Source of the DNA: Sulfurovum sp.
Lineage (GTDB): Bacteria; Campylobacterota; Campylobacteria; Campylobacterales; Sulfurovaceae
Reading direction: 5' to 3'
Assembly (NCBI GenBank): GCA_026990595.1
Contig: JALXCZ010000052.1
Span: forward strand, 30,738 to 94,737
DNA length: 64,000 nucleotides
Of this stretch, positions 19,849-28,723 are shown piece by piece. Below the pieces are notes generated by a model. That model made no database searches and was not told the DNA's origin. It saw only the letters and a list, made by a program, of their open reading frames with translations. A program made the translations under genes and the position numbers. Within the stretch, counting starts at the first letter, position 1. Each line of letters begins with the position of its first letter.

Positions 19849-21174
19849 ATGCGTAAAATAGGATTCGGACTCATAGGCATTCTTGCACTTGCTGCGATCT
19901 ACTATTTCACCTCAGGCTCAACACGTGTCACAGAAGAGATGAAGAAACAAGTCAACCATGAGCTGACAACATTGCAGCAGAACGGTTTTGGCATAGAGAA
20001 CAGGGAGGTTGGGAAAACCCAAGAGCATTTCATCCTTGACTTTTCTGAGCCTGAGAAGATCATTGCCTACCTGAATCATCAAGGTGTGCAGATAAACACC
20101 AAAAACCTCTCTTCGCTTAAAGGCATGAAGTTTGCCGTAGATGCAAAATACCTGAAAGATGCCTACAGTGCACTCAGTACAGACATCTCTGTGAAAGCAC
20201 TTCCGGATGAAGTAGTGGCAGCACTGCAAAAAAAAGATCCCGGACTGCTGGCACACATCAACAAAATGATAGATAACAAAAGCCTGCTTCTGCATGTAGA
20301 TTTTAACAAACTGCTCAACGGGTTTAAGGGCTATGTCAAAGACATCAATGAGACTTTTCCCGATGATGTTTCTGTAAACCTGCTTGCGCAAGGCATGACC
20401 TTTGAAGGAAGCCTTGTCAATGAAAAGCTTAAAACACTGAAACAGCACATCGCACAACTCTCACTGCATGCGGACAAAGCTGTAGAAGTGGTGCTTAAGA
20501 ATCTTACTGCAACATACACCCTTACAGGAGCAACCAACTATGATGCACAGACGACGTACAGCGTGGAAAACCTCAAAGCGTATGCAGCAGACGATTTTCA
20601 GATGGAGGGGGTAAACATCAAAGGTACCTCAACCACAGCGCTGCACAACAAACTTTTAAAAAGCAGTGCAAGCAGTACCATTGAAAAGATCACTCTTCAA
20701 GAGAAACAAAACCGCTATGCCTTGACTGAGACTTCACTGGATGTCACACTTGACAACCTTGACATAGAAGCCTTTGAAAAGCTTCAAAAAACAGATCCTC
20801 GGGATCGTCTTGCCATTAACAAACTCTCAGAGCAGATCCTCACCCAGGGAATTGAACTCAACATCAGTAACCTCTCTTCCAAAGAGGTAAACATACAACA
20901 TCAGCCTATGGGCAGTTTTCATCTGAATGCCTACGGAAAAATAGATAGTTCTCTTGACCTGACAGCAGCACAGCAGAATCCACTGATCTTGTTACAGGCT
21001 CTCAGTGCTAAAACACATATTGAAGCCTCACCCGCACTCTTTTCACATCTCATGCAAGACCCAAGAGCCATGATGGTCATGATGCTCATTCCTCCACAAG
21101 AGAAGAATGGTCAAAAAGTGTATGATCTGAAGTACCTCAAGGGGAAACTGACTGTCAACGGGGTCTCTTTCTAA
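19849..21174 (+). CDS. hypothetical exported protein, possibly DUF945/YdgA-like
   Basis: 441 aa, N-terminal TM then long soluble region; overall resemblance only. Confidence 0.5.
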   Translation: MRKIGFGLIGILALAAIYYFTSGSTRVTEEMKKQVNHELTTLQQNGFGIENREVGKTQEHFILDFSEPEKIIAYLNHQGVQINTKNLSSLKGMKFAVDAKYLKDAYSALSTDISVKALPDEVVAALQKKDPGLLAHINKMIDNKSLLLHVDFNKLLNGFKGYVKDINETFPDDVSVNLLAQGMTFEGSLVNEKLKTLKQHIAQLSLHADKAVEVVLKNLTATYTLTGATNYDAQTTYSVENLKAYAADDFQMEGVNIKGTSTTALHNKLLKSSASSTIEKITLQEKQNRYALTETSLDVTLDNLDIEAFEKLQKTDPRDRLAINKLSEQILTQGIELNISNLSSKEVNIQHQPMGSFHLNAYGKIDSSLDLTAAQQNPLILLQALSAKTHIEASPALFSHLMQDPRAMMVMMLIPPQEKNGQKVYDLKYLKGKLTVNGVSF

Positions 21175-21737
21175 AAAAGCGTTGGTTCATCCAGACTTTT
21201 TACCCTGAATGTTTTACGGTGGATCTCACATCTGTCATATTTTGCCAGAGCCTCTATGTGGGCTTTGGTACCATACCCTTTATGTTTCTCAAACCCGTAC
21301 TCTGGGTACAACTTAGCCTGCTCTACTATCTCTCTGTCTCGTGTCACCTTAGCCAAGATACTCGCGGCACTCACCTCTTGCACTTTGTCATCTGCCTTGA
21401 TCATGGTCGTAATGTTGTCAACCCCGAAAGTACTGTTGCCGTCAAACAGGTACCGGGCATTCTGCAAGACTTTCTGTATAGTGCGTAAACCTTGCTGTAA
21501 ACATTTGGAGATACCTAATTCATCTACCTCAGCAGCAGAAAAACAGACAATATGATGATCGGAATTCTCAATGATCAAACAATACAATGCCTCCCTCTTC
21601 TTCTGGGTCAACTTCTTGGAGTCCATCAACCCGTCAATAGGATTTTTAAGGATCACCCCGGCTATCACAAGTGAACCCGCCAAAGGACCTCGTCCTGCTT
21701 CGTCTATGCCGCAGAGAGGTTTGTTCTGTTCTTTCAT
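21171..21737 (-). CDS. rnhB: ribonuclease HII
   Basis: CGIDEAGRGPLAGSLVIAGV; DSKKLTQKKRE; KADDKVQEVSAASILAKVTRD. Confidence 0.95.
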   Translation of the reverse strand: MKEQNKPLCGIDEAGRGPLAGSLVIAGVILKNPIDGLMDSKKLTQKKREALYCLIIENSDHHIVCFSAAEVDELGISKCLQQGLRTIQKVLQNARYLFDGNSTFGVDNITTMIKADDKVQEVSAASILAKVTRDREIVEQAKLYPEYGFEKHKGYGTKAHIEALAKYDRCEIHRKTFRVKSLDEPTLF

Positions 21738-21776
21738 TTTTTCTCCGAATTGTTTTTATTTTGTATACCCATCTTC

Positions 21777-21802
21777 GGTGTTGTAAGGGTACAACACCCT
21801 AC
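21777..21802 (-). repeat. REP type I
   Basis: GGTGTTGT-aagggt-ACAACACC-CTAC. Confidence 0.88.
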
Positions 21803-21840
21803 AGGATTTTCACTATATTAAATTAATTTATATTCCAACC

Positions 21841-21866
21841 GTAGGGTGTTGTCCCATGACAACACC
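21841..21866 (+). repeat. REP type I
   Basis: GTAG-GGTGTTGT-cccatg-ACAACACC. Confidence 0.88.
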
Positions 21867-21881
21867 TTCTAAATTCGCATA

Positions 21882-22790
21882 TCATACCAATCCTAACTCC
21901 TTGGCAATATCTCTTGTCAATTTGGATAATGGACGTTTGTGTAAATCATCTTCTTGACTATAGTTTGAAAACAGATATCTAAATATCTCATCTTTACTAA
22001 AACCAAATTTTGAAAGTTCTGTAATGTAGCTATCGGGATAATATGCTTTTTTAATAAGTAATTCAAGTACAACATCCTTATGTTGTTTATATAGTTCTTC
22101 CAATTTGAAAAGTTCTATATTACTCTGATTACCACTTATTCCTATTTCAAAACTATCAAAATTGTACTTTTCTTTTTCTACGGCTACAAAATCAACATTT
22201 TTAGGTTTATATGTAAATCTACAAGAGTTATCTACGACATCATATGGATTTTCCAAATCTTCCTTTTCTGTATCACTCTTTGTATGATTACATATAGAGC
22301 AAGAAGGGATAAGATTATAAAAACTCATTGCTAAAAATGGATATATTGATTTTGGATAAAAATGGTCTATTTCAGGTCGTAGTTTTCCATTATCGCTATC
22401 TATAACAAAAGTATAGTTACGGTTACAGTAAGGGCAACTGTTTAACCCTAATGCTTTCACAAAATAATATGCCCCATAAGTCGTTCTTGTACTCCAGTTT
22501 GTATATTCTCTCTCAAATATTCTCTTACGAAGTATTGTATTTAACGCACTACCATTATTTGTACTATCGGGATAATTTTCACGAAAATAGGAGATAATCG
22601 TTTTAAGTTCTCTTGTATCTGCTTTTAATATTTTTTCTATATTAGTGTCTATGAGTAAATACTCCAAACAAGATACTATATTTTCATCTAATCCCTCTCT
22701 ATCAACATTATTTACATTATTTCTAATCTTGACAGATATTTTAGATGTATGCTTGTCTAAAAGCTCTTGATTAAGTCTAATCCCAATCAT
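21882..22790 (-). CDS. HNH endonuclease, Septu PtuB-like
   Basis: CPYCNRNYTFVIDSDNGKLRPEIDHFYPKSIYPFLAMSFYNLIPSCSICNHTKSD, an HNH core with two CxxC pairs; 14-nt overlap with upstream ATPase gene. Confidence 0.82.
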   Translation of the reverse strand: MIGIRLNQELLDKHTSKISVKIRNNVNNVDREGLDENIVSCLEYLLIDTNIEKILKADTRELKTIISYFRENYPDSTNNGSALNTILRKRIFEREYTNWSTRTTYGAYYFVKALGLNSCPYCNRNYTFVIDSDNGKLRPEIDHFYPKSIYPFLAMSFYNLIPSCSICNHTKSDTEKEDLENPYDVVDNSCRFTYKPKNVDFVAVEKEKYNFDSFEIGISGNQSNIELFKLEELYKQHKDVVLELLIKKAYYPDSYITELSKFGFSKDEIFRYLFSNYSQEDDLHKRPLSKLTRDIAKELGLV

Positions 22791-24510
22791 CAGATTTAAG
22801 CCTCTCTATTTTAGCTTCATATTCTGCGATTTGTTCTTCTTTTGTTTTGGGGAACCTTTCGCTATACATAAAAAGTAATTTTTCTTTTAAAAATGGTTCA
22901 CCTATGGTATTTATTATTTGATAGAGTCTCTCTTTGTCTGCTGTATATAGTTCGTTTTTATCATCAAAAAACTCTATAATCTCATTTAGTTTCCCCTTAG
23001 CAAACTCCCCCATAAGACCATCTTCCATGAAGAAACTGTCACTTAGTAGAGTGTGGATATTTGCTCCGAAGGTTTGTTGTTTTAAACCTATATCTTTTTG
23101 ACCATCTCTCAAAAAATAGATATTTTCATTGGGTATATCAGAAAGTATAAAAGGTGAATGTGTTGCACAAATAATATTAAAAGTATAATCTTTCTTTTTC
23201 TCTAAAACCTGTATTAAAATATTTAAAAATCTTCTTTGCCATTCTGGGTGCAAACCTTGTTCTACCTCATCTAGTAAAAGATTTATATGTTTATATTCAG
23301 GATGTGACTTTAAATTTTCTAATTGATTTAATAAACTATAAATAAATTTAATTATAAATTTCTGTCCATAACTTAAAGAATAAAAAGAAACATTATTTTT
23401 ATCAAAAAAATCAATATCTACATAAGGAGGAAGATTTAATAAAAGCTCCTTATTTTCAATAATATTTTTTTTACCATGTAATAAATCCCATGTTATTGAC
23501 TCTATCTCGCAATTTTCTATATACTCTAAAAAATTAAAAGTATCTTCAATTTTTCGTATTTTATAAATATATGAATTATCATACAATGTATCAAATTTAT
23601 GCTTTTTAATATAACTTATTAGACTATCAAAATTTTCATCTAAATTATCTTTTTCTAGTAAACTTTTAAAGTGAGGGTCGTTTATAAATGTATAATTATC
23701 ATCCTTTCCTTTATCAATTGTTTTTCTTAGGATATAGTAATATGATTTCAAAGAATACTTCTTTTTATCGGAATACGATGAAGATATATCTTCAACTTTT
23801 TTAAGAATAAATGAATTGTTTTTTGAAATATTATCTGAACTATTCGAAAGTTCGCAGGATACAGGAATAAAAAAATCTTTGATAAAATCAAATTCTATAT
23901 TATTCTTAATAGTAAAGTATAAGATATCTTTTGTAGCCAAATAGTCTATGTTCGATAAGGATATTTTTCTATTTGCCTTATTGGGTTGTAATAAAATTGG
24001 TGTAGCATAATCATCATTCTTATGATAAAGTTTGTCAAAATCTAAATTGTTTTCATTGTTGTTTATCCAATCTAAACTATAGTTATAATGGAATGTAAAA
24101 AGTGAATTATCATCTTTTTCATATTTTCTAAAATTTCCTATAGTAGTTATATCTTCTTTATTAAATATATTTAAATTTACTCCACCAAGTTTACTATAAC
24201 AATATTTCTTTTTGTCATCACTATAAAATACTGCTAGTACTTGATAGGGTTCATCAATAGGAATCACATTATTATGCATCAAATTACTGAGTAATGCCTC
24301 AAATAAATTACTCTTCCCACTCCCATTCTTCCCAACAATAGCAGTCACATTAATATTGTCACCAAAAAAGTTTTCTATGTAGTCATCGTTTTCATCAATG
24401 GTCAATTCATTTTTAACATCATCATAGTTGCAAGTAAATCGAGGAGAAAAATTAAACCCCTGCTTCTGAATGTTTTTATAATCCTTCACCCATAAATAGA
24501 CCAATTCCAT
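22777..24510 (-). CDS. AAA/SMC-like ATPase, Septu PtuA-like
   Basis: Walker A VGKNGSGKSNLFEALL; signature-like YSLSYGQKFIIKF; Walker B INLLLDEVEQGLHPEWQRRFL; ICATHSPFILSD; FGANIHTLLSDSFFM. Confidence 0.85.
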   Translation of the reverse strand: MELVYLWVKDYKNIQKQGFNFSPRFTCNYDDVKNELTIDENDDYIENFFGDNINVTAIVGKNGSGKSNLFEALLSNLMHNNVIPIDEPYQVLAVFYSDDKKKYCYSKLGGVNLNIFNKEDITTIGNFRKYEKDDNSLFTFHYNYSLDWINNNENNLDFDKLYHKNDDYATPILLQPNKANRKISLSNIDYLATKDILYFTIKNNIEFDFIKDFFIPVSCELSNSSDNISKNNSFILKKVEDISSSYSDKKKYSLKSYYYILRKTIDKGKDDNYTFINDPHFKSLLEKDNLDENFDSLISYIKKHKFDTLYDNSYIYKIRKIEDTFNFLEYIENCEIESITWDLLHGKKNIIENKELLLNLPPYVDIDFFDKNNVSFYSLSYGQKFIIKFIYSLLNQLENLKSHPEYKHINLLLDEVEQGLHPEWQRRFLNILIQVLEKKKDYTFNIICATHSPFILSDIPNENIYFLRDGQKDIGLKQQTFGANIHTLLSDSFFMEDGLMGEFAKGKLNEIIEFFDDKNELYTADKERLYQIINTIGEPFLKEKLLFMYSERFPKTKEEQIAEYEAKIERLKSDDWD

Positions 24511-24536
24511 ACTTTCCCTTTGTAATCAATGCAATA

Positions 24537-24542
24537 ATTATA
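24537..24542 (-). promoter_or_regulatory. candidate -10 box for the ATPase/HNH operon
   Basis: TATAAT on minus strand about 27 nt upstream of the ATPase start. Confidence 0.45.
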
Positions 24543-24553
24543 GCCAAATTTAT

Positions 24554-24579
24554 GGTGTTGTGAGGGCACAACACCCTAC
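24554..24579 (-). repeat. REP type I
   Basis: GGTGTTGT-gagggc-ACAACACC-CTAC. Confidence 0.88.
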
Positions 24580-24609
24580 AGCCCTCATGCTATTTAAATT
24601 TTACCAACC

Positions 24610-24635
24610 GTAGGGTGTTGTACCCTTACAACACC
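24610..24635 (+). repeat. REP type I
   Basis: GTAG-GGTGTTGT-accctt-ACAACACC. Confidence 0.88.
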
Positions 24636-24755
24636 GATAATTTGAACGGCAATAAAATTATATTTGCATTACGTATTCAAATTCCAATTGAATACAAAAA
24701 TATGACAATTTGCCATATTTTTTATATCTCATATCTATCTATGCTACTATTGAAT

Positions 24756-25232
24756 ATGTCAAATTATAAACGAATATATCTTGATGGGTATAGCTACTTT
24801 ATCACCATGGTTACCCAAGGAAGAAACCCTATACTCATTGACAACATTACACTCTTACGTGACAGCTTCAAACGGAGCAAACAACGGTATGATTATCAAC
24901 TAAATGCTATTGTCATTTTACCTGACCATATACATATGATACTCACACCCAAAAACCCTGAGGAATACTCCAAAATCATCACCCACATCAAACGAAGCTT
25001 TGTTTATGGACTAGATACATCATTCAAAGAAAAAGCCAAACTACACCTAAGTACCTCTAGCTACCAACGTAAACTCTCAGGCATCTGGCAAAAAAGATTT
25101 TATGAACATACCATAAGAGATGAAAAAGACTGGCTTGAAAAGATACATTATATACAACACAATGCTGTCAAACATGCCTACGTTGACACATGGGAAGCAT
25201 GGGAATATTCATCATTCACAAAAAACCCGTAG
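24756..25232 (+). CDS. REP-associated tyrosine transposase (RAYT / TnpA_REP, HUH Y1 family)
   Basis: YFITMVTQGR, HUH motif ILPDHIHMILTP, catalytic-Tyr region HYIQHNAVKHAY; internal ATG at 24756 preferred over the ORF-track GTG that lies inside a REP. Confidence 0.9.
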   Translation: MSNYKRIYLDGYSYFITMVTQGRNPILIDNITLLRDSFKRSKQRYDYQLNAIVILPDHIHMILTPKNPEEYSKIITHIKRSFVYGLDTSFKEKAKLHLSTSSYQRKLSGIWQKRFYEHTIRDEKDWLEKIHYIQHNAVKHAYVDTWEAWEYSSFTKNP

Positions 25233-25254
25233 GGTGTTGTACCGCTACAACACC
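25229..25254 (+). repeat. REP type I
   Basis: GTAG-GGTGTTGT-accgct-ACAACACC; TAG is the RAYT stop codon. Confidence 0.88.
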
Positions 25255-25312
25255 GATAATTTAAACAACAAACATACCCGTGAATGCATAATATTATACA
25301 ATTCAAATTTGT

Positions 25313-25338
25313 GGTGTTGTGAGGGCACAACACCCTAC
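25313..25338 (-). repeat. REP type I
   Basis: GGTGTTGT-gagggc-ACAACACC-CTAC. Confidence 0.88.
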
Positions 25339-25395
25339 ATCTTTATGAAATTTAAACTTTATTTATAATTCAGCAATAAACTTATTTTCAATCTA

Positions 25396-25731
25396 CTAAG
25401 CAGCACTTATATCAATTCTATAATCCAATAACTTGGGTTCTCTCTGCAACAACTCTAAGAGTACCATTGTAGAGCCACTTGGTTGTCGGATACCTTGTTC
25501 CCACTGTCTCACAGAAGATAGGCTTACATTGAGCAATTTGGCAAATACGGACTGACTTACATTTAATGCCTTGCGTATCTTTTGTATATCTTTTGCAGAT
25601 ACAAATGCTTTTGGCACATCTATACCTAAACTATCTAACTCTTTTTTAGTAAATGATACAGGTAAATCAGCTTTTATCATGTCATTTACTGTGGATGATA
25701 TGGCATCTTTTATGCTATCTCTCATTTGCAT
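25396..25731 (-). CDS. XRE-family antitoxin
   Basis: HTH IQKIRKALNVSQSVFAKLLNVSLSSVRQWEQGIRQPSG; overlaps upstream toxin gene. Confidence 0.82.
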   Translation of the reverse strand: MQMRDSIKDAISSTVNDMIKADLPVSFTKKELDSLGIDVPKAFVSAKDIQKIRKALNVSQSVFAKLLNVSLSSVRQWEQGIRQPSGSTMVLLELLQREPKLLDYRIDISAA

Positions 25732-26107
25732 CTCCTATCTCTAAAAATACTTCATTTTTAATGGCAATTTTCATCTCTTTTTCTGTCAAGTTCAAGATAT
25801 CTTTTGACATTTTCTTAAAACTTTTTAGTTCACTTTTATCTAAGTTGTCTTTCTCTTTTTTAGTAAAGCCATACACTATGACTGCTCTATCATTTTCACG
25901 GTAAACTATAATCGTTCTGTATCCAGAACTTTTACCACCATCTAAAGAGGCAACACGTACTTTAAACAAACCGCTTCCAAGACTAACACTTGAAAGATTT
26001 TGTTTCATATCTTCGATTACATCCAAAAGATGTCCATCAGATATGTGATGTTTCTTAGCCCATTTAGAAAACCATTTCGTTTTTAAACTAACCATATTAT
26101 ATCTCAT
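25715..26107 (-). CDS. RelE/HigB-like toxin
   Basis: GLFKVRVASLDGGKSSGYRTIIVYRENDRAVIVYGFTKKEKDN pattern; toxin-first order with XRE partner. Confidence 0.8.
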   Translation of the reverse strand: MRYNMVSLKTKWFSKWAKKHHISDGHLLDVIEDMKQNLSSVSLGSGLFKVRVASLDGGKSSGYRTIIVYRENDRAVIVYGFTKKEKDNLDKSELKSFKKMSKDILNLTEKEMKIAIKNEVFLEIGDANER

Positions 26108-26125
26108 TGTAGTATAGTTGTCAAA

Positions 26126-27907
26126 TTATACATCTTGCAAGACTCCCAAAAACGCCTCCCCATACCTCTCAAACTTCACCTCTCCTATGCCATGTACTTC
26201 CAACATCTCTTCTTTGTTTTGTGGTACTTTGCTTGAGAGGTCTTTAAGTGTTTTATCTGAAAATACGATGTAAGGCGGAATGCCTTTTTCGGAGGCGATC
26301 TGTGTGCGTAATGTACGGAGTTTGTCGTACATCTCCACATCGTAGTCGTCAAAGTAAGTCACTTTCTTTTTCGCTTCTGCTTTTTGTATGGTAAGTCTCT
26401 CTTTTTTGAGGTCTATGGTGTGAGCACCTTTGATGACCTCTACCCCAAACTCTGTCAACTTGTAAACTTTAAATTCACCTATGGCAACGGCACCAAGCTC
26501 TAAAAGCTTGTCACCTATGGTAAGCCATTGACTCTTGCTGTATTCGTCTCCTATGCCATACACTGACAAGCTGTCGTGTCCATTTTGCAAGAGGCGCTGT
26601 TCTTTACTGCCTTTGAGTACATCTACGATGTAGTGAAGCCCGAAGTTCTGCTCTGTTCTAAGAATGGCAGAGAGCATCATGCGTGCAGCTGTGGTAATGT
26701 CAACTTTTTCAGACGCTGGGGCTGTACAGTTGTCACATTTGTTTCCACATGACTCTATACGGTCATCAAAGTAGGCGGCAATACTTTGGTGTCTGCAGTT
26801 TTCAGAGTTGGCAAAGCGTACCATGCTGTCAAGCTTGTTGAAGGCATGTTCTTTGTAAGGTGTCTCGGGTAAGTCTTCTATGAACATCTTTTGCTGCACG
26901 ATATCTGCTGCCGAGTAAAGCAGCAGGGTTTCAGCCTCAAGACCGTCACGTCCTGCACGTCCTATCTCCTGATAGAAGTTCTCCAGCGTCTTAGGCATGG
27001 TCATATGTACCACGAAACGAATGTTACTCTTGTCTATCCCCATACCAAAAGCAATGGTAGCTACAACTATCTGTACACGGTCAGCTACGAAGTCTGCATA
27101 GGTTCTGTTTTTCTCTTGGGTAGGCAGACCTGCATGATAGGCTTTTGCCTCTATGCCTTTGCCTTGTAAAAAAGAGGCAATGTTCTCTGTAGATTTACGT
27201 GAAAGCGTGTAGATGATACCTGACTCGTTGGGATGGAGTTTTAAAAACTCCATCAACTGTGCACGTCCGTCTTTGATGCGGTGTCTTGCATTGATGGTCA
27301 GGTTCTCCCGAAAGAGGGAACCTCGGACACGTTTTGGCTCTACCAGACCCAGGTTTGTTGCGATGTCCTGCTCTACTGCTTTGGTAGCTGTGGCAGTAAA
27401 GGCTGCTATGGGTGTGGTGGCAAACTGCTCTTTAAGCAGACTCAAGCGTCTATAGTTTTCTCTAAATTCATGCCCCCACTCTGACACGCAGTGTGCTTCG
27501 TCAATAACAAAGAAGTTTATGGGGAGTTGATGCAGAAGATTGAGAAAATAGGCATTGGTCAAACGTTCCGGTGCGACATAGAGCAGTTTTATCTCACCAC
27601 TTCTGAGCTGCTCTTCTATCTTCTGGCTCTCATCAAGGTCTTGCATGGAGCTTAGCATAGCTGCAGAGATGCCATTGGCTCTGAGTGCCACCACCTGATC
27701 ATGCATGAGTGCAAGCAGTGGAGAGACTACCACTGTGATACCCTCCATCAGCAATGTAGGCAGTTGGTAACAGAGTGACTTTCCTCCTCCTGTTGGAAGT
27801 ATCATCAGCACATCCTCTTTGTTTAAAATGGCATCCACCACCTCTTCCTGCAGAGGGCGGAAAGCATCATGTCCGAAATAGTATTTGAGAGTTTCTAATT
27901 TATTCAT
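26126..27907 (-). CDS. recQ: ATP-dependent DNA helicase RecQ
   Basis: LPTGGGKSLCYQLP, FVIDEAHCVSEWGHEFRENYRRL, AFTATAT, QEIGRAGRDGLEA, HRDC-like C-terminus. Confidence 0.95.
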   Translation of the reverse strand: MNKLETLKYYFGHDAFRPLQEEVVDAILNKEDVLMILPTGGGKSLCYQLPTLLMEGITVVVSPLLALMHDQVVALRANGISAAMLSSMQDLDESQKIEEQLRSGEIKLLYVAPERLTNAYFLNLLHQLPINFFVIDEAHCVSEWGHEFRENYRRLSLLKEQFATTPIAAFTATATKAVEQDIATNLGLVEPKRVRGSLFRENLTINARHRIKDGRAQLMEFLKLHPNESGIIYTLSRKSTENIASFLQGKGIEAKAYHAGLPTQEKNRTYADFVADRVQIVVATIAFGMGIDKSNIRFVVHMTMPKTLENFYQEIGRAGRDGLEAETLLLYSAADIVQQKMFIEDLPETPYKEHAFNKLDSMVRFANSENCRHQSIAAYFDDRIESCGNKCDNCTAPASEKVDITTAARMMLSAILRTEQNFGLHYIVDVLKGSKEQRLLQNGHDSLSVYGIGDEYSKSQWLTIGDKLLELGAVAIGEFKVYKLTEFGVEVIKGAHTIDLKKERLTIQKAEAKKKVTYFDDYDVEMYDKLRTLRTQIASEKGIPPYIVFSDKTLKDLSSKVPQNKEEMLEVHGIGEVKFERYGEAFLGVLQDV

Positions 27908-27941
27908 AGTGGAAGTGTAGCGAGAAAAGTTGTAAGAGAAG

Positions 27942-27968
27942 AAAAATATGTCATATTGACATATTTTT
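27942..27968. promoter_or_regulatory. 12-bp-arm perfect inverted repeat AAAAATATGTCA-TAT-TGACATATTTTT upstream of recQ
   Basis: Read directly; right arm repeated at 28013-28024. Confidence 0.55.
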
Positions 27969-28022
27969 TAGCGATAAGCTAAGAAATGTGGCACTATCCA
28001 CACTTGCACTATTGACATATTT

Positions 28023-28706
28023 TTAGTTAAATTTGTAGCCTACTCCCCATACAGGATGAAAATAGTTCTGTGTATTTTGGGGATCGATCTTGTTTTTAAG
28101 ACGGTTAATGGCAACGTTGACTGCATTGTCATTGACCCCATCGCCTTCACTGCCCCATACCTCATCACGCAGAAAATCCCGTGTTAACGGTTCATCCACA
28201 TGTTTCATAAACGTATGGAGGAGGTTGAATTCAAGTGGCGTGAGTGAAACAGGAGACCCCTCTACATAGAGCTCTTTTTGTATCAGATCTATAGTAAGGA
28301 GCTTATATTTCATACGTTGCTGTTTTTGCAGAGCTCCTGAGCGTTTAAGCAGTGCTTTGACTCTGAGTGTAAGCTCTTTGGGTGAGAAAGGTTTGGTCAT
28401 ATAGTCATCACCTCCCGCCTCAAACCCCTCTTCAAGTTCAGACTCTTTGGCTTTGGCAGTAAGGAAGATCACAGGAATGTCATACCCCGTCTGGCGAAGA
28501 TGGGCAATAAATTCACTCCCTTCCATACCAGGCAAATTTCTATCTACCAACATAAGAGCAGGAGTCTCTTCTTCTAAGAACTGTTCTACATTCTGGGTAG
28601 AGAGAAACCCTGTCACAGAGTAACCTTCTTTGGAAAGATGATACTCAATAAGTTCCAATATATCTTCTTCGTCCTCAATAACGACGATCTCTATCTCTTT
28701 TTGCAT
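28023..28706 (-). CDS. OmpR/PhoB-family response regulator
   Basis: VVIEDEEDILELIEYHL, MLVDRNLPGMEG, MTKPFSPKEL, winged helix. Confidence 0.9.
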   Translation of the reverse strand: MQKEIEIVVIEDEEDILELIEYHLSKEGYSVTGFLSTQNVEQFLEEETPALMLVDRNLPGMEGSEFIAHLRQTGYDIPVIFLTAKAKESELEEGFEAGGDDYMTKPFSPKELTLRVKALLKRSGALQKQQRMKYKLLTIDLIQKELYVEGSPVSLTPLEFNLLHTFMKHVDEPLTRDFLRDEVWGSEGDGVNDNAVNVAINRLKNKIDPQNTQNYFHPVWGVGYKFN

Positions 28707-28723
28707 AAAGAGATTATAGCAAA

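Noticed and set aside
19918-20457. 179-aa minus-strand ORF
   Set aside because: Antisense to the in-operon hypothetical gene at 19849-21174; no ribosome-binding or family support.
21882-24510. Retron with PtuAB effectors
   Set aside because: No reverse transcriptase or msr/msd-like region seen in the flanks.
24615-24755. N-terminal extension of the RAYT in the ORF track
   Set aside because: Starts with GTG inside a REP hairpin; family similarity begins after the ATG at 24756.
21770-25340. CRISPR array
   Set aside because: The repeats are few, irregularly spaced, in both orientations and flank genes; no cas genes. They fit REPs.
25120-25368. 82-aa ORF overlapping the RAYT end and two REPs
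   Set aside because: Out-of-frame with a convincing RAYT; its C-terminal part translates REP sequence.
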